A stretch of DNA of 64,000 nucleotides from Polaribacter sp. Hel_I_88 (GCF_000687935.1 NZ_JHZZ01000001.1:2316001-2380000), one strand, 5' to 3'. Counted from the first letter of the stretch, positions 33,970-42,754 are shown. Numbers and translations: made by a program. Notes: a model not told the origin generated them from the letters alone.

Positions 33970-35801
33970 TAATTATTTTCTAATACTTGTGATAAAAGTT
34001 TAAAGAACTTATCAGAATTTTTCTTTGTTCCTATCAATTTAATTCTTCCTTGAATCATTGCTTCATCAAGCAGCAATTGGTTTTTATGTAAGTTGAATAA
34101 ATTTTCATCATCAATTTCTATTTTTACCAAAGGTTTTGAAGCCTTTTTCTTGCGTACAGAAACTGTTTTTTCAGAAATATCTAGTTGATAATTTACCTTT
34201 TTTTCTCCTAATTTCAACTCGAAATCATAGATCCCCAAGTGAATTTTTTTAATTTTTTCATCTGCATTTATAAATTTTTTAAGATTTGTAAAGAAAGGTG
34301 TGCTTTTAATTTTCTGCGGATTTGTTGTTTCTTTTTGCTTGCTTTTGGCTAAAATAATTTCTTCTAATTCATTGGCAGCTTCTCTAATATATCTCGAAAA
34401 TTTATCTGCATCTGGCATTGTTTTCGCATCCGAAGTTGTGGTTATAGAAACTAATCCATTGTAACTAAAAGCAGCAATAATCAATCCAAAACCATCTAAA
34501 ACGGGTGTTAAACCAAAAATTGATAAAATTTTATGACCTCTTAAATACAAAGGCATTTGTGGGCCAGGTACATTGGTAATGGTTACGTTAAAAGGTGGTC
34601 TGTGAAACTCCTTGATATTGTATTTTGTGTACAAACCAGCCGCTAAATTTGCCAAGCCAAAAGGCACAGCATCTGCCATTTTTGCCAAAGCTTTTGCACC
34701 TACAGCTTTATGCCTGGTTTTTCCTCTATTGGTTTGCTCTTGAATATATTCTAAACGCTCAATAGGGTCTTTGATGTGTGTTGCAATTCTAACAAACATA
34801 TTAGAAATTTGATTATCCATTGATTGCTTTTCGCCTTTTACACGAATAGAAATAGGCACATTTGCCACCAAAGGTTGTACAGGCAATTTTTCTTTTTCAG
34901 CCAAATATTTTCGAATTCCACCAGCACAAATCGTCAAAATAATGTCGTTGATACTTACGTTCATTAGTTTGCGAAGAGTATTTATTCTTTCAAAAGATAA
35001 AATGGCAGTTCCCCAAGTTCTTTTAGGTGAAACAGAATTGTTAAAAATAGTATTTGGTGTTGAAAAAGGTTTTTTTGTTGGTTTTTTTAAGCTAAATTGA
35101 GTCTGTATATTTCCTTTGATAAATGAAAAAGCAGTTTCGCCTACTAATTTCGGAATTCTTAATGGATCTTTAAAAAAGGTTTGAGAACTTTTAAGTAATA
35201 AACTTAATTCGTCTGGTAATTCATCTGGTTCATAAGGTTTTGGTTTTGGAATTTTTTTATCTTTATCTTCCAAATCTTTATCAAAAAGAATACCCATAAT
35301 TCCAACTCCAGAACTGCCATCAATCATTACATGATGCACTTTAGATACAATGGCTACAGAACCTTTTGGTACTTGAGAAACTTCATCTAAACCTTCAATA
35401 AAAGTCATAGACCATAAAGGTCTGCGTAAATCTAAAGGACTACTAAAAATGGAAGAAGTCATTTCACGTAAGGTTTTCCAGTTGCTTGGATCTGGTAATT
35501 TTACTCGGTTAATGTGTAAATCTAAATCGAAATTAGGATCATCTACCCAATAAGGGTAATCTAAATTCATAGGAACATTCAAAAGACGTTTTCGAAATTT
35601 CGGAATTAAATGAAGTTTAGAAGCCACAATAGCTTTAAAATCTTCAAAATTAAGAGAATCTTCTACAACTGTTAGTGTAGCAATGTGCATTGGACTTGAA
35701 GGTGATTCTGCATACAAAAACGCAGCATCAGAACCAGAAACTTGTTTGATGGAATCGTCTAAAACATCCTCTAATAAATCTTTAATTATCTTTTTTGCCA
35801 T
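33969..35801 (-). CDS. Wax ester synthase/diacylglycerol acyltransferase with SCP2-like C-terminus
   Basis: This 610-residue WS/DGAT makes triacylglycerol or wax ester from acyl-CoA. The condensing motif HHVMIDG is at 166-172. RRPLW (126-130) and NVSINDIILTICAGG are family motifs, and the WES_acyltransf and DUF1298 parts extend to about residue 475. The last ~110 residues (VNYQLDISEKTVSVRKKKASKP ... DEAMIQGRIKLIGTKKNSDKFFKLL) lie beyond the usual length and look like an SCP2 sterol-carrier fold, which would bind lipid. It is the first gene of a four-gene operon (35801 to 28621). Confidence 0.92.
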   Translation of the reverse strand: MAKKIIKDLLEDVLDDSIKQVSGSDAAFLYAESPSSPMHIATLTVVEDSLNFEDFKAIVASKLHLIPKFRKRLLNVPMNLDYPYWVDDPNFDLDLHINRVKLPDPSNWKTLREMTSSIFSSPLDLRRPLWSMTFIEGLDEVSQVPKGSVAIVSKVHHVMIDGSSGVGIMGILFDKDLEDKDKKIPKPKPYEPDELPDELSLLLKSSQTFFKDPLRIPKLVGETAFSFIKGNIQTQFSLKKPTKKPFSTPNTIFNNSVSPKRTWGTAILSFERINTLRKLMNVSINDIILTICAGGIRKYLAEKEKLPVQPLVANVPISIRVKGEKQSMDNQISNMFVRIATHIKDPIERLEYIQEQTNRGKTRHKAVGAKALAKMADAVPFGLANLAAGLYTKYNIKEFHRPPFNVTITNVPGPQMPLYLRGHKILSIFGLTPVLDGFGLIIAAFSYNGLVSITTTSDAKTMPDADKFSRYIREAANELEEIILAKSKQKETTNPQKIKSTPFFTNLKKFINADEKIKKIHLGIYDFELKLGEKKVNYQLDISEKTVSVRKKKASKPLVKIEIDDENLFNLHKNQLLLDEAMIQGRIKLIGTKKNSDKFFKLLSQVLENN

Positions 35802-36071
35802 TAAAATGTAAAATTATGAATTTGTAATTGCGAAAAATTCAGAATTAACCTCCTATAATTCACAACTCTGCAAGATAATTAATTTTAGCTACATTTTCTA
35901 AAGATAAAAAGCTGTTTTTCTTGTTTAGTTTTAGGATAAATAAGAGATGTTTTTTAGGTTGATTTGTTTTTGATTGGTTGAAAATTGCTTCATAAGTTTT
36001 CAGAAAATTGAAGTATAATTTTTGAAATCAGAAAAGGTTTTTCTGTACTTTTGGATAAGTAATTATTGTTA

Positions 36072-36254
36072 ATGGGTTTTGCAGAAATAGGAGTTATTAT
36101 CAGACTAGTTTTCATTTATAGATTTAATATCAAACGAATGAATTTAACAAGTAAGAAATTTGCTGACAGAGAGGATTCTAGGAATTTTTGGACAGGATTT
36201 TTATTTTTTGCTTTAGTTGTAATCATCGGAATTATTAAAAACAATATTGGCTGA
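36072..36254 (+). CDS. Possible small membrane protein
   Basis: The ATG at 36072 opens a 60-residue frame with two hydrophobic stretches, EIGVIIRLVFIYRF and WTGFLFFALVVIIGII, separated by a charged loop. It has no known family, but the two-TM pattern and basic loop are sensible for a real small membrane protein. The ~250-base gaps on either side show no other gene. Confidence 0.4.
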   Translation: MGFAEIGVIIRLVFIYRFNIKRMNLTSKKFADREDSRNFWTGFLFFALVVIIGIIKNNIG

Positions 36255-36505
36255 ATAATTAACACAATATACTTTAAAATATAAATTACGTAAAAACTCA
36301 ACTTATAGAAAGTCTAAAATAGGTATTCAATAATTCTTTTGAGATTTTTACTTGAAATTATAGCTTGTTGAAAAATAGTACTTAGATATAATTACTTAAA
36401 ATACTTTATTAAAAAGTTATCTTTACAAAATAACAGTAATAAAAAATTATCATATCACCTTAATTTTACGGGATATGTGCAATAGAAGTTACTAAATAAA
36501 GAGTT

Positions 36506-36739
36506 GTGGTTTATATTTCGCCAGTTACTTTAAGTCCTGCAAATACAGCTACAGGTTTACCTCGACAAATGACTAACGATTGGATTGACAATGTGATTGA
36601 AAGAATGTTACAATCTAATACATCTCAATCTGTCAAAAATCTTGCAAATTTAATAAAAGCTAATGATGACAAAATAACAAAAGTAGTTGCTGGAATTGAT
36701 AAAACTAAAAGAGATATTTTAATATTTCCAATAAATTAG
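36506..36739 (+). CDS. Hypothetical protein, possibly the tail of a toxin
   Basis: A 77-residue frame starts with GTG at 36506; a stop codon lies just upstream. The sequence (PVTLSPANTATGLPRQMTND ... RMLQSNTSQSVKNLANLIKAN) matches no family I recognise. It ends 3 bp before an Imm49-like gene. In polymorphic toxin loci, short displaced toxin C-terminal pieces lie exactly there, so it may be a truncated effector end. This is inference. Confidence 0.4.
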   Translation: MVYISPVTLSPANTATGLPRQMTNDWIDNVIERMLQSNTSQSVKNLANLIKANDDKITKVVAGIDKTKRDILIFPIN

Positions 36740-36742
36740 AAA

Positions 36743-37483
36743 ATGGAAAATTTAACAAAATATTTAAATATTGGCTTTAAAGAAGCTATTGAAGATGAAA
36801 AAAGAACTTTAGAAAAAATTAAACAAAATTGTATTGGAATTTTGACATACTCTAGTTTTAAAAGTATAAATGAAAGAAAGTCTTGGTATTACTTGTTTAT
36901 AGAAAAAGATTTAAAAAAAACAAAACAATGTTTTTATTTGTATGGTAAAATATATGAATATATGTGCAATACTAGGAAAGTTGATATTAGCCCAGGTATG
37001 GCTCAAGATGCTACATATACCCTATTAAGTGATTCAAAAGAATTAATAAAATCTTTTACGACTTGGAGTTATAATGACTATGATAAATTTATAAAAAAAG
37101 GAGAGTCTAAACATATCATTCAACTAATAGCAGTAAAAGAAGATGAAAAAGCTATTGAATTGATAGATGTGTTTTTTGCTAAACATAAAAAATATCCTTT
37201 TAAAGAAATGGATGGAAGTATTTTAAAAGCTATTTTAGAAAAAGATAAATCTAAAGTTGAGGAATTACTAAATATTTTGTTATTACCTAAAAACCATAAA
37301 AGAAGGAATAACATTTATCCTTTAAGGAGAGATATTTTATCTTTTCCAGCATTAGGTTTTGCTAAATTAGCTTGGTTCAGAGGAATAGAAGTAGAAATAA
37401 ACCATCCATTAGTTCCAAAAGAATTGTTACCTATTAAACCAAATGAAAAATATGAGAATAATTATGATTTTCTAAAAGAATAA
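36743..37483 (+). CDS. Imm49-like immunity protein
   Basis: This 246-residue all-helical protein has the C-terminal pattern LSFPALGFAKLAWFRGIEVEI and NHPLVPKELLP, which recalls Imm49-type immunity proteins of polymorphic toxin systems. A middle segment (VDISPGMAQDATYTLLSDS) also fits. No full toxin gene is present next to it, only the 77-residue frame upstream, so it would be an orphan immunity gene. The family call is moderate. Confidence 0.5.
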   Translation: MENLTKYLNIGFKEAIEDEKRTLEKIKQNCIGILTYSSFKSINERKSWYYLFIEKDLKKTKQCFYLYGKIYEYMCNTRKVDISPGMAQDATYTLLSDSKELIKSFTTWSYNDYDKFIKKGESKHIIQLIAVKEDEKAIELIDVFFAKHKKYPFKEMDGSILKAILEKDKSKVEELLNILLLPKNHKRRNNIYPLRRDILSFPALGFAKLAWFRGIEVEINHPLVPKELLPIKPNEKYENNYDFLKE

Positions 37484-37653
37484 TACAAACCACAACCACG
37501 TATATAAAAAATAGCAGGTAAATGCCAACTTCAAAGTTTGTGCTTATCTGTTATTATAATAATAAACTGAAAATAATTGCTTTTTTAATCTACTACTTTT
37601 CATATACAATTACGTTGTGTGTAATGCAAAAAAAAATCGTCGCTGAAATTAAA

Positions 37654-37696
37654 TTTGTTTACTAAAAAGGAAACTTGTATCTTTGCTATAAACAAA
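37654..37696 (+). promoter_or_regulatory. higBA promoter with inverted-repeat operator
   Basis: TTTG (37654-37657), 20 bases, then TATCTTTG (37678-37685) is a full match to the Bacteroidetes promoter consensus. TTTGTTTA (37654-37661) and TAAACAAA (37689-37696) are an inverted pair around it, the expected place for HigA autorepression. Confidence 0.65.
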
Positions 37697-37703
37697 TATC
37701 TGA

Positions 37704-38048
37704 ATGACGGAAAAATTTAAAGTTGAGTTTCTTAAAGAAGTTTTTGAATTTTTAGACGAACTTGAGAAAAAAACTCGGGAAAAAATTCTTTTCAATATTG
37801 ACAAAGCAAAAGTCAAAACCGATAATACCTTATTTAAAAAGCTGACTTCTGATATTTGGGAATTTCGAACTTTGTATAATAAAAAGCAATATAGGCTTTT
37901 TGCATTTTGGGACAAAACAGACAACAAAGTGACCATTGTAATTGCTACTCACGGAATTATAAAGAAAACGCAGAAAACACCCAAAAAAGAAATTGACAAA
38001 GCGACTGAATTAATGAATAAGTATTTTAATAATAAAAACAAGAAGTAA
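37704..38048 (+). CDS. higB: RelE/HigB-type toxin
   Basis: This 114-residue protein is of the Gp49/HigB family: FLDELEKKTREKILFNIDKAK, then LTSDIWEFRTLYNKKQYRLFAFW with the family W-E-x-R signature. HGIIKKTQKTPKKEIDKA forms the C-terminal active-site region. Such toxins cut mRNA on the ribosome. It shares one base (TAATG) with the antitoxin gene, and toxin-first order is typical of higBA. Confidence 0.88.
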   Translation: MTEKFKVEFLKEVFEFLDELEKKTREKILFNIDKAKVKTDNTLFKKLTSDIWEFRTLYNKKQYRLFAFWDKTDNKVTIVIATHGIIKKTQKTPKKEIDKATELMNKYFNNKNKK

Positions 38049-38365
38049 TGAAAACATTCACATTTGACGAAGTAAAAGATAAATATCTTGGAAAAAAAGG
38101 CACAGAAGAAAGAGATGCTTATGAAAATGAATTACGACTTGACTTAATTGGAGAAGCAATAAAACAGGCTCGAAAAGAACGAAAATTGACTCAAACTCAA
38201 CTCGGAGAATTAATTGGAGTGAAAAAAGCTCAAATTTCAAAAATAGAAAACAATTTGACTGACGCCAGGTTTGAAACTATTTTAAAAGTTTTTAGAGCAT
38301 TGAACGCTAAAATTAATTTTAATGTGGAATTATTGAATCAGAAAATGGATTTAGCAACCGAATAA
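38048..38365 (+). CDS. higA: XRE-family antitoxin HigA
   Basis: This 105-residue protein has a Cro/CI helix-turn-helix at residues ~35-95 (IKQARKERKLTQTQLGELIGVKKAQISKIENN). It should neutralise HigB and repress the operon through the inverted repeat at 37654-37696. Confidence 0.9.
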   Translation: MKTFTFDEVKDKYLGKKGTEERDAYENELRLDLIGEAIKQARKERKLTQTQLGELIGVKKAQISKIENNLTDARFETILKVFRALNAKINFNVELLNQKMDLATE

Positions 38366-38541
38366 AAAAAGTACTACACACAACATCCGAATATAACAAA
38401 TAGATTTTCAATTTATAGAGGCTTAAAATATATCTCCAAAAGAAATAAATCTAGAGTTTAATTAATGAAAATTTCAAGTTTTTTAAGTCAATAATAATTT
38501 AAATTAATAAGCGGTTCGGATATTTTCTTAACTATTTTCAT

Positions 38542-38577
38542 AAAAAAAGTCTCAAAAATAATTTTGAGACTTTTTTT
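38542..38577. terminator. Strong bidirectional terminator
   Basis: AAAAGTCTCAAAA and TTTTGAGACTTTT form a perfect stem flanked by A and T runs. It lies between the accessory genes and the tRNA-Thr. Confidence 0.85.
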
Positions 38578-38676
38578 AAAAAGAGCCGATAGAGGGACTT
38601 CCTTCGACTTCGCTCAGGATAAACTTCTCGTCCCAACTTATTTTTTTAATTTTAAAAAGAGCCGATAGAGGGACTC
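38574..38676. repeat. Duplicated tRNA-Thr 3' end around a short insert
   Basis: TTTTAAAAAGAGCCG running into ATAGAGGGACT occurs at 38574-38599 and again at 38650-38675, where it is the 3' end of the tRNA. Between the copies lies about 50 bases holding CCTTCGACTTCGCTCAGGA, a dispersed flavobacterial repeat. The layout resembles an attachment-site scar or a repeat insertion that copied its target. Confidence 0.75.
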
Positions 38677-38733
38677 GAACCCACGACCTGCTGATTACAA
38701 ATCAGCTGCTCTAGCCAGCTGAGCTACATCGGC
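38660..38733 (-). tRNA. tRNA-Thr (anticodon UGU)
   Basis: The minus strand folds as a standard cloverleaf: GCCGATG/TATCGGC acceptor region, AGCTCAGCTGGCTAGAGC D arm, TTTGTAA anticodon loop (TGT) and GGTTCGAGTCC T arm. The length is 74 with discriminator U. CCA is not encoded. Confidence 0.95.
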
Positions 38734-38808
38734 TTTTTGAATTTTAAGTGCGCAAATTAAATACTATTTTTGAAATATACCTAAACAATTTTCATTTATT
38801 TTCAATAA

Positions 38809-38837
38809 AAAAAAGCTCCAATACATTGAAGCTTTTT
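38809..38837. terminator. Terminator downstream of the first photolyase gene
   Basis: AAAAGCTCCAAT and ATTGAAGCTTTT form a stem with one mismatch and A/T runs on both sides, about 105 bases beyond the photolyase stop. Confidence 0.7.
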
Positions 38838-38941
38838 AAGTCAAGAATAATAATTTTTACACGGAATAAAAAGTTATAAAATAACGATTATATCCTTGTA
38901 TGTTTTTAGAACGAAATTAATTGTGTTTTGTTGTTCTTTGT

Positions 38942-40246
38942 TTAGCTAACTGCTTCTTTATATACTTTTAAACAGCGTTCTCGGGCTTCTTTATGGTCTA
39001 CCATTTTATCTGGGTAAGAATCTTTACCATAATTTGAAACGTATTTTTTAATATATTTTAAGTCTTTATCAAACTTATTAATTTGTGTTGTTGGGTTAAA
39101 AATTCTAAAATAAGGTGATGCATCTACTCCAGAACCTGCAACCCATTGCCAATTGCCAACATTGCTAGCCATATCATAATCGTGTAATTTTTCTGCAAAA
39201 TAGGCTTCTCCCCATCTCCAATCGATTAACAAGTGTTTGCATAAAAAACTACCCACCAACATTCTAATTCTGTTGTGCATAAAACCAGTTTCGTTTAATT
39301 GACGCATTCCAGCATCAACCAAAGGATAGCCAGTTTCTCCTTTACACCACTTTTTGAATTCATCTTCGTTATTTCGCCATTCAATTCTGTCGTATTTGCT
39401 TTTAAAAGCTTCGTCTTTTGTATGCGGAAAATGCCAAAGAATTTGTGTAAAAAACTCTCTCCAAATTAATTCTGACCAAAAAACTTCATTCTTTTCTGCA
39501 ATGGCTTTTTTTACCATTTTTCTAATACTTGCAGTTCCGAAACGTAAATGTGGTCCTAATCTTGAGGTTGCATCTTTTGCTGGGAAATTGCGAGTATCTT
39601 CATACTCCTGAATTAAAGTTGGTGTAACAGTATAAGGCGTTATTTTTTGTGATGATTTTTTAAAGCCAATATCTGCAAGCGATAAATTTGGTAATCTTGA
39701 ATTCTCGATTAAATTATCTAAAAAATCATTTGTGTAATATATTTTTAAATCGATTTTCTCAAACTCTTTTTTCCATAATTTCATGTATGGAGTATATACT
39801 TTGTAAGGATCTCCATCGCTTTTTACCACTTCATCTTGTTCAAAAATTACTTGATCTTTAAACGTTTTAAAGTTGATGTTTTCTTCGGATAAAATCGCTT
39901 CTATGGCTTCATCTCGCTCTTTTGCATACGGTTCGTAATCACGATTTGTAAAAACAGTATCAATGGAATAATCTTTAATTAATTGCTTAAAAACATCCTT
40001 TGGTTTTCCTTTTAACATAGCAATACTACTACCATATTTTTCTTGCAGTTCGTTTCGCATTTCTTGCAGTGTATCAAAAATAAACATAACTCTTGCATCG
40101 TCTTCTGGTAATTTTGATAGAATTTCTTCATCAAAAATAAAAATAGGCAAAACTTTATGATCGGATTTTAAGGCGTTGTAAAAACCTACATTATCATCTA
40201 AACGTAAATCTCTTCTGAACCAAAAAATGTTGACTGTACTTTTCAT
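38942..40246 (-). CDS. phrB: Deoxyribodipyrimidine photolyase (class I CPD type)
   Basis: This 434-residue flavoprotein repairs UV-made cyclobutane dimers with blue light. The N-terminal antenna domain starts INIFWFRRDLRLDDN-like (NIFWFRRDLRL). The FAD domain has GYPLVDAGMRQLNETGFMHNRIRM and DYDMASNVGNWQWVAGSGVDASPYFRIFNP, with the Asn and Trp residues of the active site and electron chain intact. The start is set at MKSTVN (40246), because the longer frame adds 14 unlike residues. It is the last gene of the light-response cluster. Confidence 0.93.
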   Translation of the reverse strand: MKSTVNIFWFRRDLRLDDNVGFYNALKSDHKVLPIFIFDEEILSKLPEDDARVMFIFDTLQEMRNELQEKYGSSIAMLKGKPKDVFKQLIKDYSIDTVFTNRDYEPYAKERDEAIEAILSEENINFKTFKDQVIFEQDEVVKSDGDPYKVYTPYMKLWKKEFEKIDLKIYYTNDFLDNLIENSRLPNLSLADIGFKKSSQKITPYTVTPTLIQEYEDTRNFPAKDATSRLGPHLRFGTASIRKMVKKAIAEKNEVFWSELIWREFFTQILWHFPHTKDEAFKSKYDRIEWRNNEDEFKKWCKGETGYPLVDAGMRQLNETGFMHNRIRMLVGSFLCKHLLIDWRWGEAYFAEKLHDYDMASNVGNWQWVAGSGVDASPYFRIFNPTTQINKFDKDLKYIKKYVSNYGKDSYPDKMVDHKEARERCLKVYKEAVS

Positions 40247-40283
40247 TCCTGTATGTTTTTTATAATTTAAAGGTATAAAAAAT

Positions 40284-40330
40284 GCCACAAAATCAAGAAT
40301 TTATAAAGTTTAAATTCTTGAATTCGTGGC
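40284..40330. repeat. Long palindrome between the photolyase and SRPBCC genes
   Basis: GCCAC....TCAAGAATTTA and TAAATTCTTGA....GTGGC form a 47-base near-palindrome in a 100-bp gap. It carries the GAATTCGTGGC core also found at 8752-8774. It may act as a terminator or be a dispersed element. Confidence 0.55.
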
Positions 40331-40349
40331 AAAAATAGTTGAATTTTAG

Positions 40350-40817
40350 TTACTTTTTGTATTCGCCAAAAAGTTCTAATAATTTTGTTTGTCTGTAATT
40401 AAAAATTTCCTCTAATTTAGGTTTTACTAAAAAAGGATGAACCAATTGTCCTAAAAATCCTAATGGAACTTTATAATCGATAATGTCTTCCATTTCAACA
40501 CCACCCTCAATTTCTTTGATAAAATGCTTGTGATGCCACAAAGCATAAGGTCCATATAGTTGCTCGTCTACGAAATACTTTTTATCTTCAATATGCGTGA
40601 TTTCTGAAACCCATTTTGTTTTAATGCCCAAAAGTGGCGTTACAATATATTGAATTATTTGACCTGTATACAAAGGTCTGTCAATTTTAGAAACTATATC
40701 AAAACTCATATAATCTGGCGTGATTATTTTTAAGTTTTTTGGGTTTGATAAAAATGCCCAAGCTTCATCAACAGAAATTGGTAATTTTTGAGTTTTATGT
40801 AATGTATATATTTTCAT
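40350..40817 (-). CDS. SRPBCC family protein of the photolyase cluster
   Basis: This 155-residue protein has the ligand-binding SRPBCC pattern (LPISVDEAWAFLSNPKNLKIITPDYMSFDIV ... TKWVSEITHIEDKKYFVDEQL ... YALWHHKHFIKEI). Proteins of this type are regular neighbours of photolyases in marine bacteria and are often labelled cell-division-inhibitor-like. The ligand is unknown. It lies 8 bp after the DUF3050 gene in one operon. Confidence 0.8.
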   Translation of the reverse strand: MKIYTLHKTQKLPISVDEAWAFLSNPKNLKIITPDYMSFDIVSKIDRPLYTGQIIQYIVTPLLGIKTKWVSEITHIEDKKYFVDEQLYGPYALWHHKHFIKEIEGGVEMEDIIDYKVPLGFLGQLVHPFLVKPKLEEIFNYRQTKLLELFGEYKK

Positions 40818-40825
40818 AGGCTTAT

Positions 40826-41611
40826 TTAAAGTGATAAAACAAGTTTTTCTTTCTGAATAAGATTGTTAATCCCATCCCAAAGCGCAATTCTTTTTTCTAA
40901 TGATTGCTTTGCTATTTTTAAAGTACTAGCCCATTTTTCATCATCTTCTCCACAAAGTTCAGCAACCATCTTTAAAGAAAGTGGTCCATGTTCATCACCA
41001 TCTAATTCTATATGACGTTCTAAATAATATTTTAATTTAGTATAAGATTGATTGTTTGTATCTGAATTTTCAATAATCTTTAAAAACATATCAGGAATAA
41101 CATCTTCTCTACCAAAGGTAAAGCAAGCAGCAATAAGATGAGGTTGATTGGTTGCTATCACATCAAAAGTAAATTGCACAAAATCAGCAACATTTTTATT
41201 TATATGAATTGCTGTTAACGAAGTTTCAACAGTTTTTCCAGCAGTAATATTTTTTATAAAATCGTTAATTTGATTTGTATTTGCGCCAATCTGATTCATG
41301 GCTTCTAAATACATTTCAAAATGACTTTTAGGTTCGCCAAGTTCATTAATATCACTTTCTTCTCCGTGAACAATTTCATTGATAAATCTTGATAATATTG
41401 GATTTTTGGGAGGTGTCCAAGGAACATTTACATTGGTAAGATGATTTTGTAAACTTTTTAAAAGCGACATAAAATCCCACACAGCAAATACATGCTGCTC
41501 CATATAAATTTTAATATCTTGTATGTTTTTTAAGTTTTTATAAAGGTTATGATTTTGTAATTGAGTTCTTAATTCAAGAATTTCATTTTCTATATGTTGT
41601 ATGCGTTTCAT
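40826..41611 (-). CDS. DUF3050 domain protein
   Basis: This 261-residue helical protein matches DUF3050, with [20 protein letters not shown] near residue 32, [17 protein letters not shown] and [13 protein letters not shown]. Conserved His and Glu residues in [16 protein letters not shown] and [17 protein letters not shown] suggest a heme-oxygenase-like metal-binding helical bundle (inference). It is found with photolyase genes in several marine groups. The reaction is not known. Confidence 0.8.
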   Translation of the reverse strand: MKRIQHIENEILELRTQLQNHNLYKNLKNIQDIKIYMEQHVFAVWDFMSLLKSLQNHLTNVNVPWTPPKNPILSRFINEIVHGEESDINELGEPKSHFEMYLEAMNQIGANTNQINDFIKNITAGKTVETSLTAIHINKNVADFVQFTFDVIATNQPHLIAACFTFGREDVIPDMFLKIIENSDTNNQSYTKLKYYLERHIELDGDEHGPLSLKMVAELCGEDDEKWASTLKIAKQSLEKRIALWDGINNLIQKEKLVLSL

Positions 41612-41624
41612 TTTTTAATAAATA

Positions 41625-42086
41625 TCAATTATAAAGTAAAATGTAAAAATTTAAAGAAGTTGCAATGCACAACCAAATCATGTAAGGTAAAAGTAAATAT
41701 TTGTAAGCACCAACTTTATCACTTAACTTAAAAAAATAAAAGAATAGGAGCAAGGTTAAAAAAAAGATGCTAATCAACCCAAATAAAACCAATTGTTGAT
41801 TAAAAACAATATAATTCCAACTTACGTTTAAAATAAATTGAATTAGAAAAGCGATTTTTGTTTTTTGTGAACTTTCAACAGTAAAAAGTTTTCCTAAATA
41901 GATAGAAAAACAAATCATAATTAGTGTCCAACTTGCACTAAAAACCCAACCTGGAGGCGTCCAAGGAGCTTTATTAATATTTGTATACCAATCTCCTGTT
42001 GGTCCTTCTCCCATTAACCAATTCCCAATTGCCAAACCACCAAAATTGATGATTAAAAAAAGGATGGTTAATTTGAATTGCTTCAT
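41625..42086 (-). CDS. tspO: TspO/MBR family membrane protein
   Basis: This 153-residue protein has five membrane segments and the Trp-rich TspO signature WYTNINKAPWTPPGWVFSASWT. A second aromatic-rich part is FILNVSWNYIVFNQQ. TspO binds tetrapyrroles and is tied to light and oxidative-stress responses in bacteria. Its place in the photolyase cluster fits that. Confidence 0.9.
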   Translation of the reverse strand: MKQFKLTILFLIINFGGLAIGNWLMGEGPTGDWYTNINKAPWTPPGWVFSASWTLIMICFSIYLGKLFTVESSQKTKIAFLIQFILNVSWNYIVFNQQLVLFGLISIFFLTLLLFFYFFKLSDKVGAYKYLLLPYMIWLCIATSLNFYILLYN

Positions 42087-42093
42087 TAAAATA

Positions 42094-42261
42094 CTATTTT
42101 TTTAGAGCTTCAATTTGTTTTAGAACATTGTCAGCTTCTAAATATTTTTGATCGCTATCACTCCTGTTAGAAGATTGAAGTTTAAAACCTTCTTCCATTA
42201 ATTTTTTATATTTTTCTTGCAATTTTTCTACTTCAGATTTTTTTTTGAACAATCCAAACAT
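42094..42261 (-). CDS. Lacal_2735 family small protein
   Basis: This 55-residue protein, MFGLFKKKSEVEKLQEKYKK to VLKQIEALKK, matches the small flavobacterial Lacal_2735 family. That family begins MFGLFKKKS and has a helix with LMEEGFKLQSSNRSDSD. It is highly charged and helical and fits tightly between tspO and the peroxidase gene (5 bp spacing). The function is unknown. Confidence 0.75.
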   Translation of the reverse strand: MFGLFKKKSEVEKLQEKYKKLMEEGFKLQSSNRSDSDQKYLEADNVLKQIEALKK

Positions 42262-42266
42262 AATTT

Positions 42267-42740
42267 TTATTTTAAATGTTTTGTAATTTTTGAACTTAAT
42301 GGTTTTGTAATTGAAAAGTAATAATCTATCAATTTACCATCTTTATCAACCAAATATTTTTGAAAGTTCCATTTTACTGAAGAACTTTTTGTGCCATTAT
42401 AATCTTTGTTTGTCAACCAAGAAAATAAAGGATGTTGGCTTGTTCCTTTTACATCTACTTTTTCTGTGATTAGGAAAGAAACTCCATAATTAACTTCGCA
42501 AAACTCCTCAATTTCGTCTGAACTTCCAGGTTCTTGACTTCCAAATTGATTGCAAGGAACTCCAATAACTACAAGATTGTCTTTATAAGTTTGGTATAAT
42601 TCTTCCAAACCTTTGTATTGAGGTGTAAAACCGCATTTGGATGCAACATTTACAAAAAGTATAAATTTATTTTTATAGGCTGATAAATCAATAGGTTTAC
42701 CTTGTAAACTATTGATTTTTATATCGTAGATATTTGTCAT
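42267..42740 (-). CDS. Glutathione peroxidase family protein
   Basis: This 157-residue thiol peroxidase has the catalytic Cys in NVASKCGFTPQYKGLEELY (near residue 36), the Gln in VIGVPCNQFGSQEPG and Trp in SSVKWNFQKYLVD. The resolving Cys is probably in EEFCEVNYG. It removes lipid or hydrogen peroxides, which suits a light-stress cluster. Cytoplasmic, since no signal peptide is seen. Confidence 0.92.
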   Translation of the reverse strand: MTNIYDIKINSLQGKPIDLSAYKNKFILFVNVASKCGFTPQYKGLEELYQTYKDNLVVIGVPCNQFGSQEPGSSDEIEEFCEVNYGVSFLITEKVDVKGTSQHPLFSWLTNKDYNGTKSSSVKWNFQKYLVDKDGKLIDYYFSITKPLSSKITKHLK

Positions 42741-42754
42741 ATGTAAAGTTTAAA

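Noticed and set aside
36506..38365. Prophage or integrative element remnant
   Set aside because: No integrase, transposase or phage structural gene is present; only small accessory genes and a tRNA end duplication.
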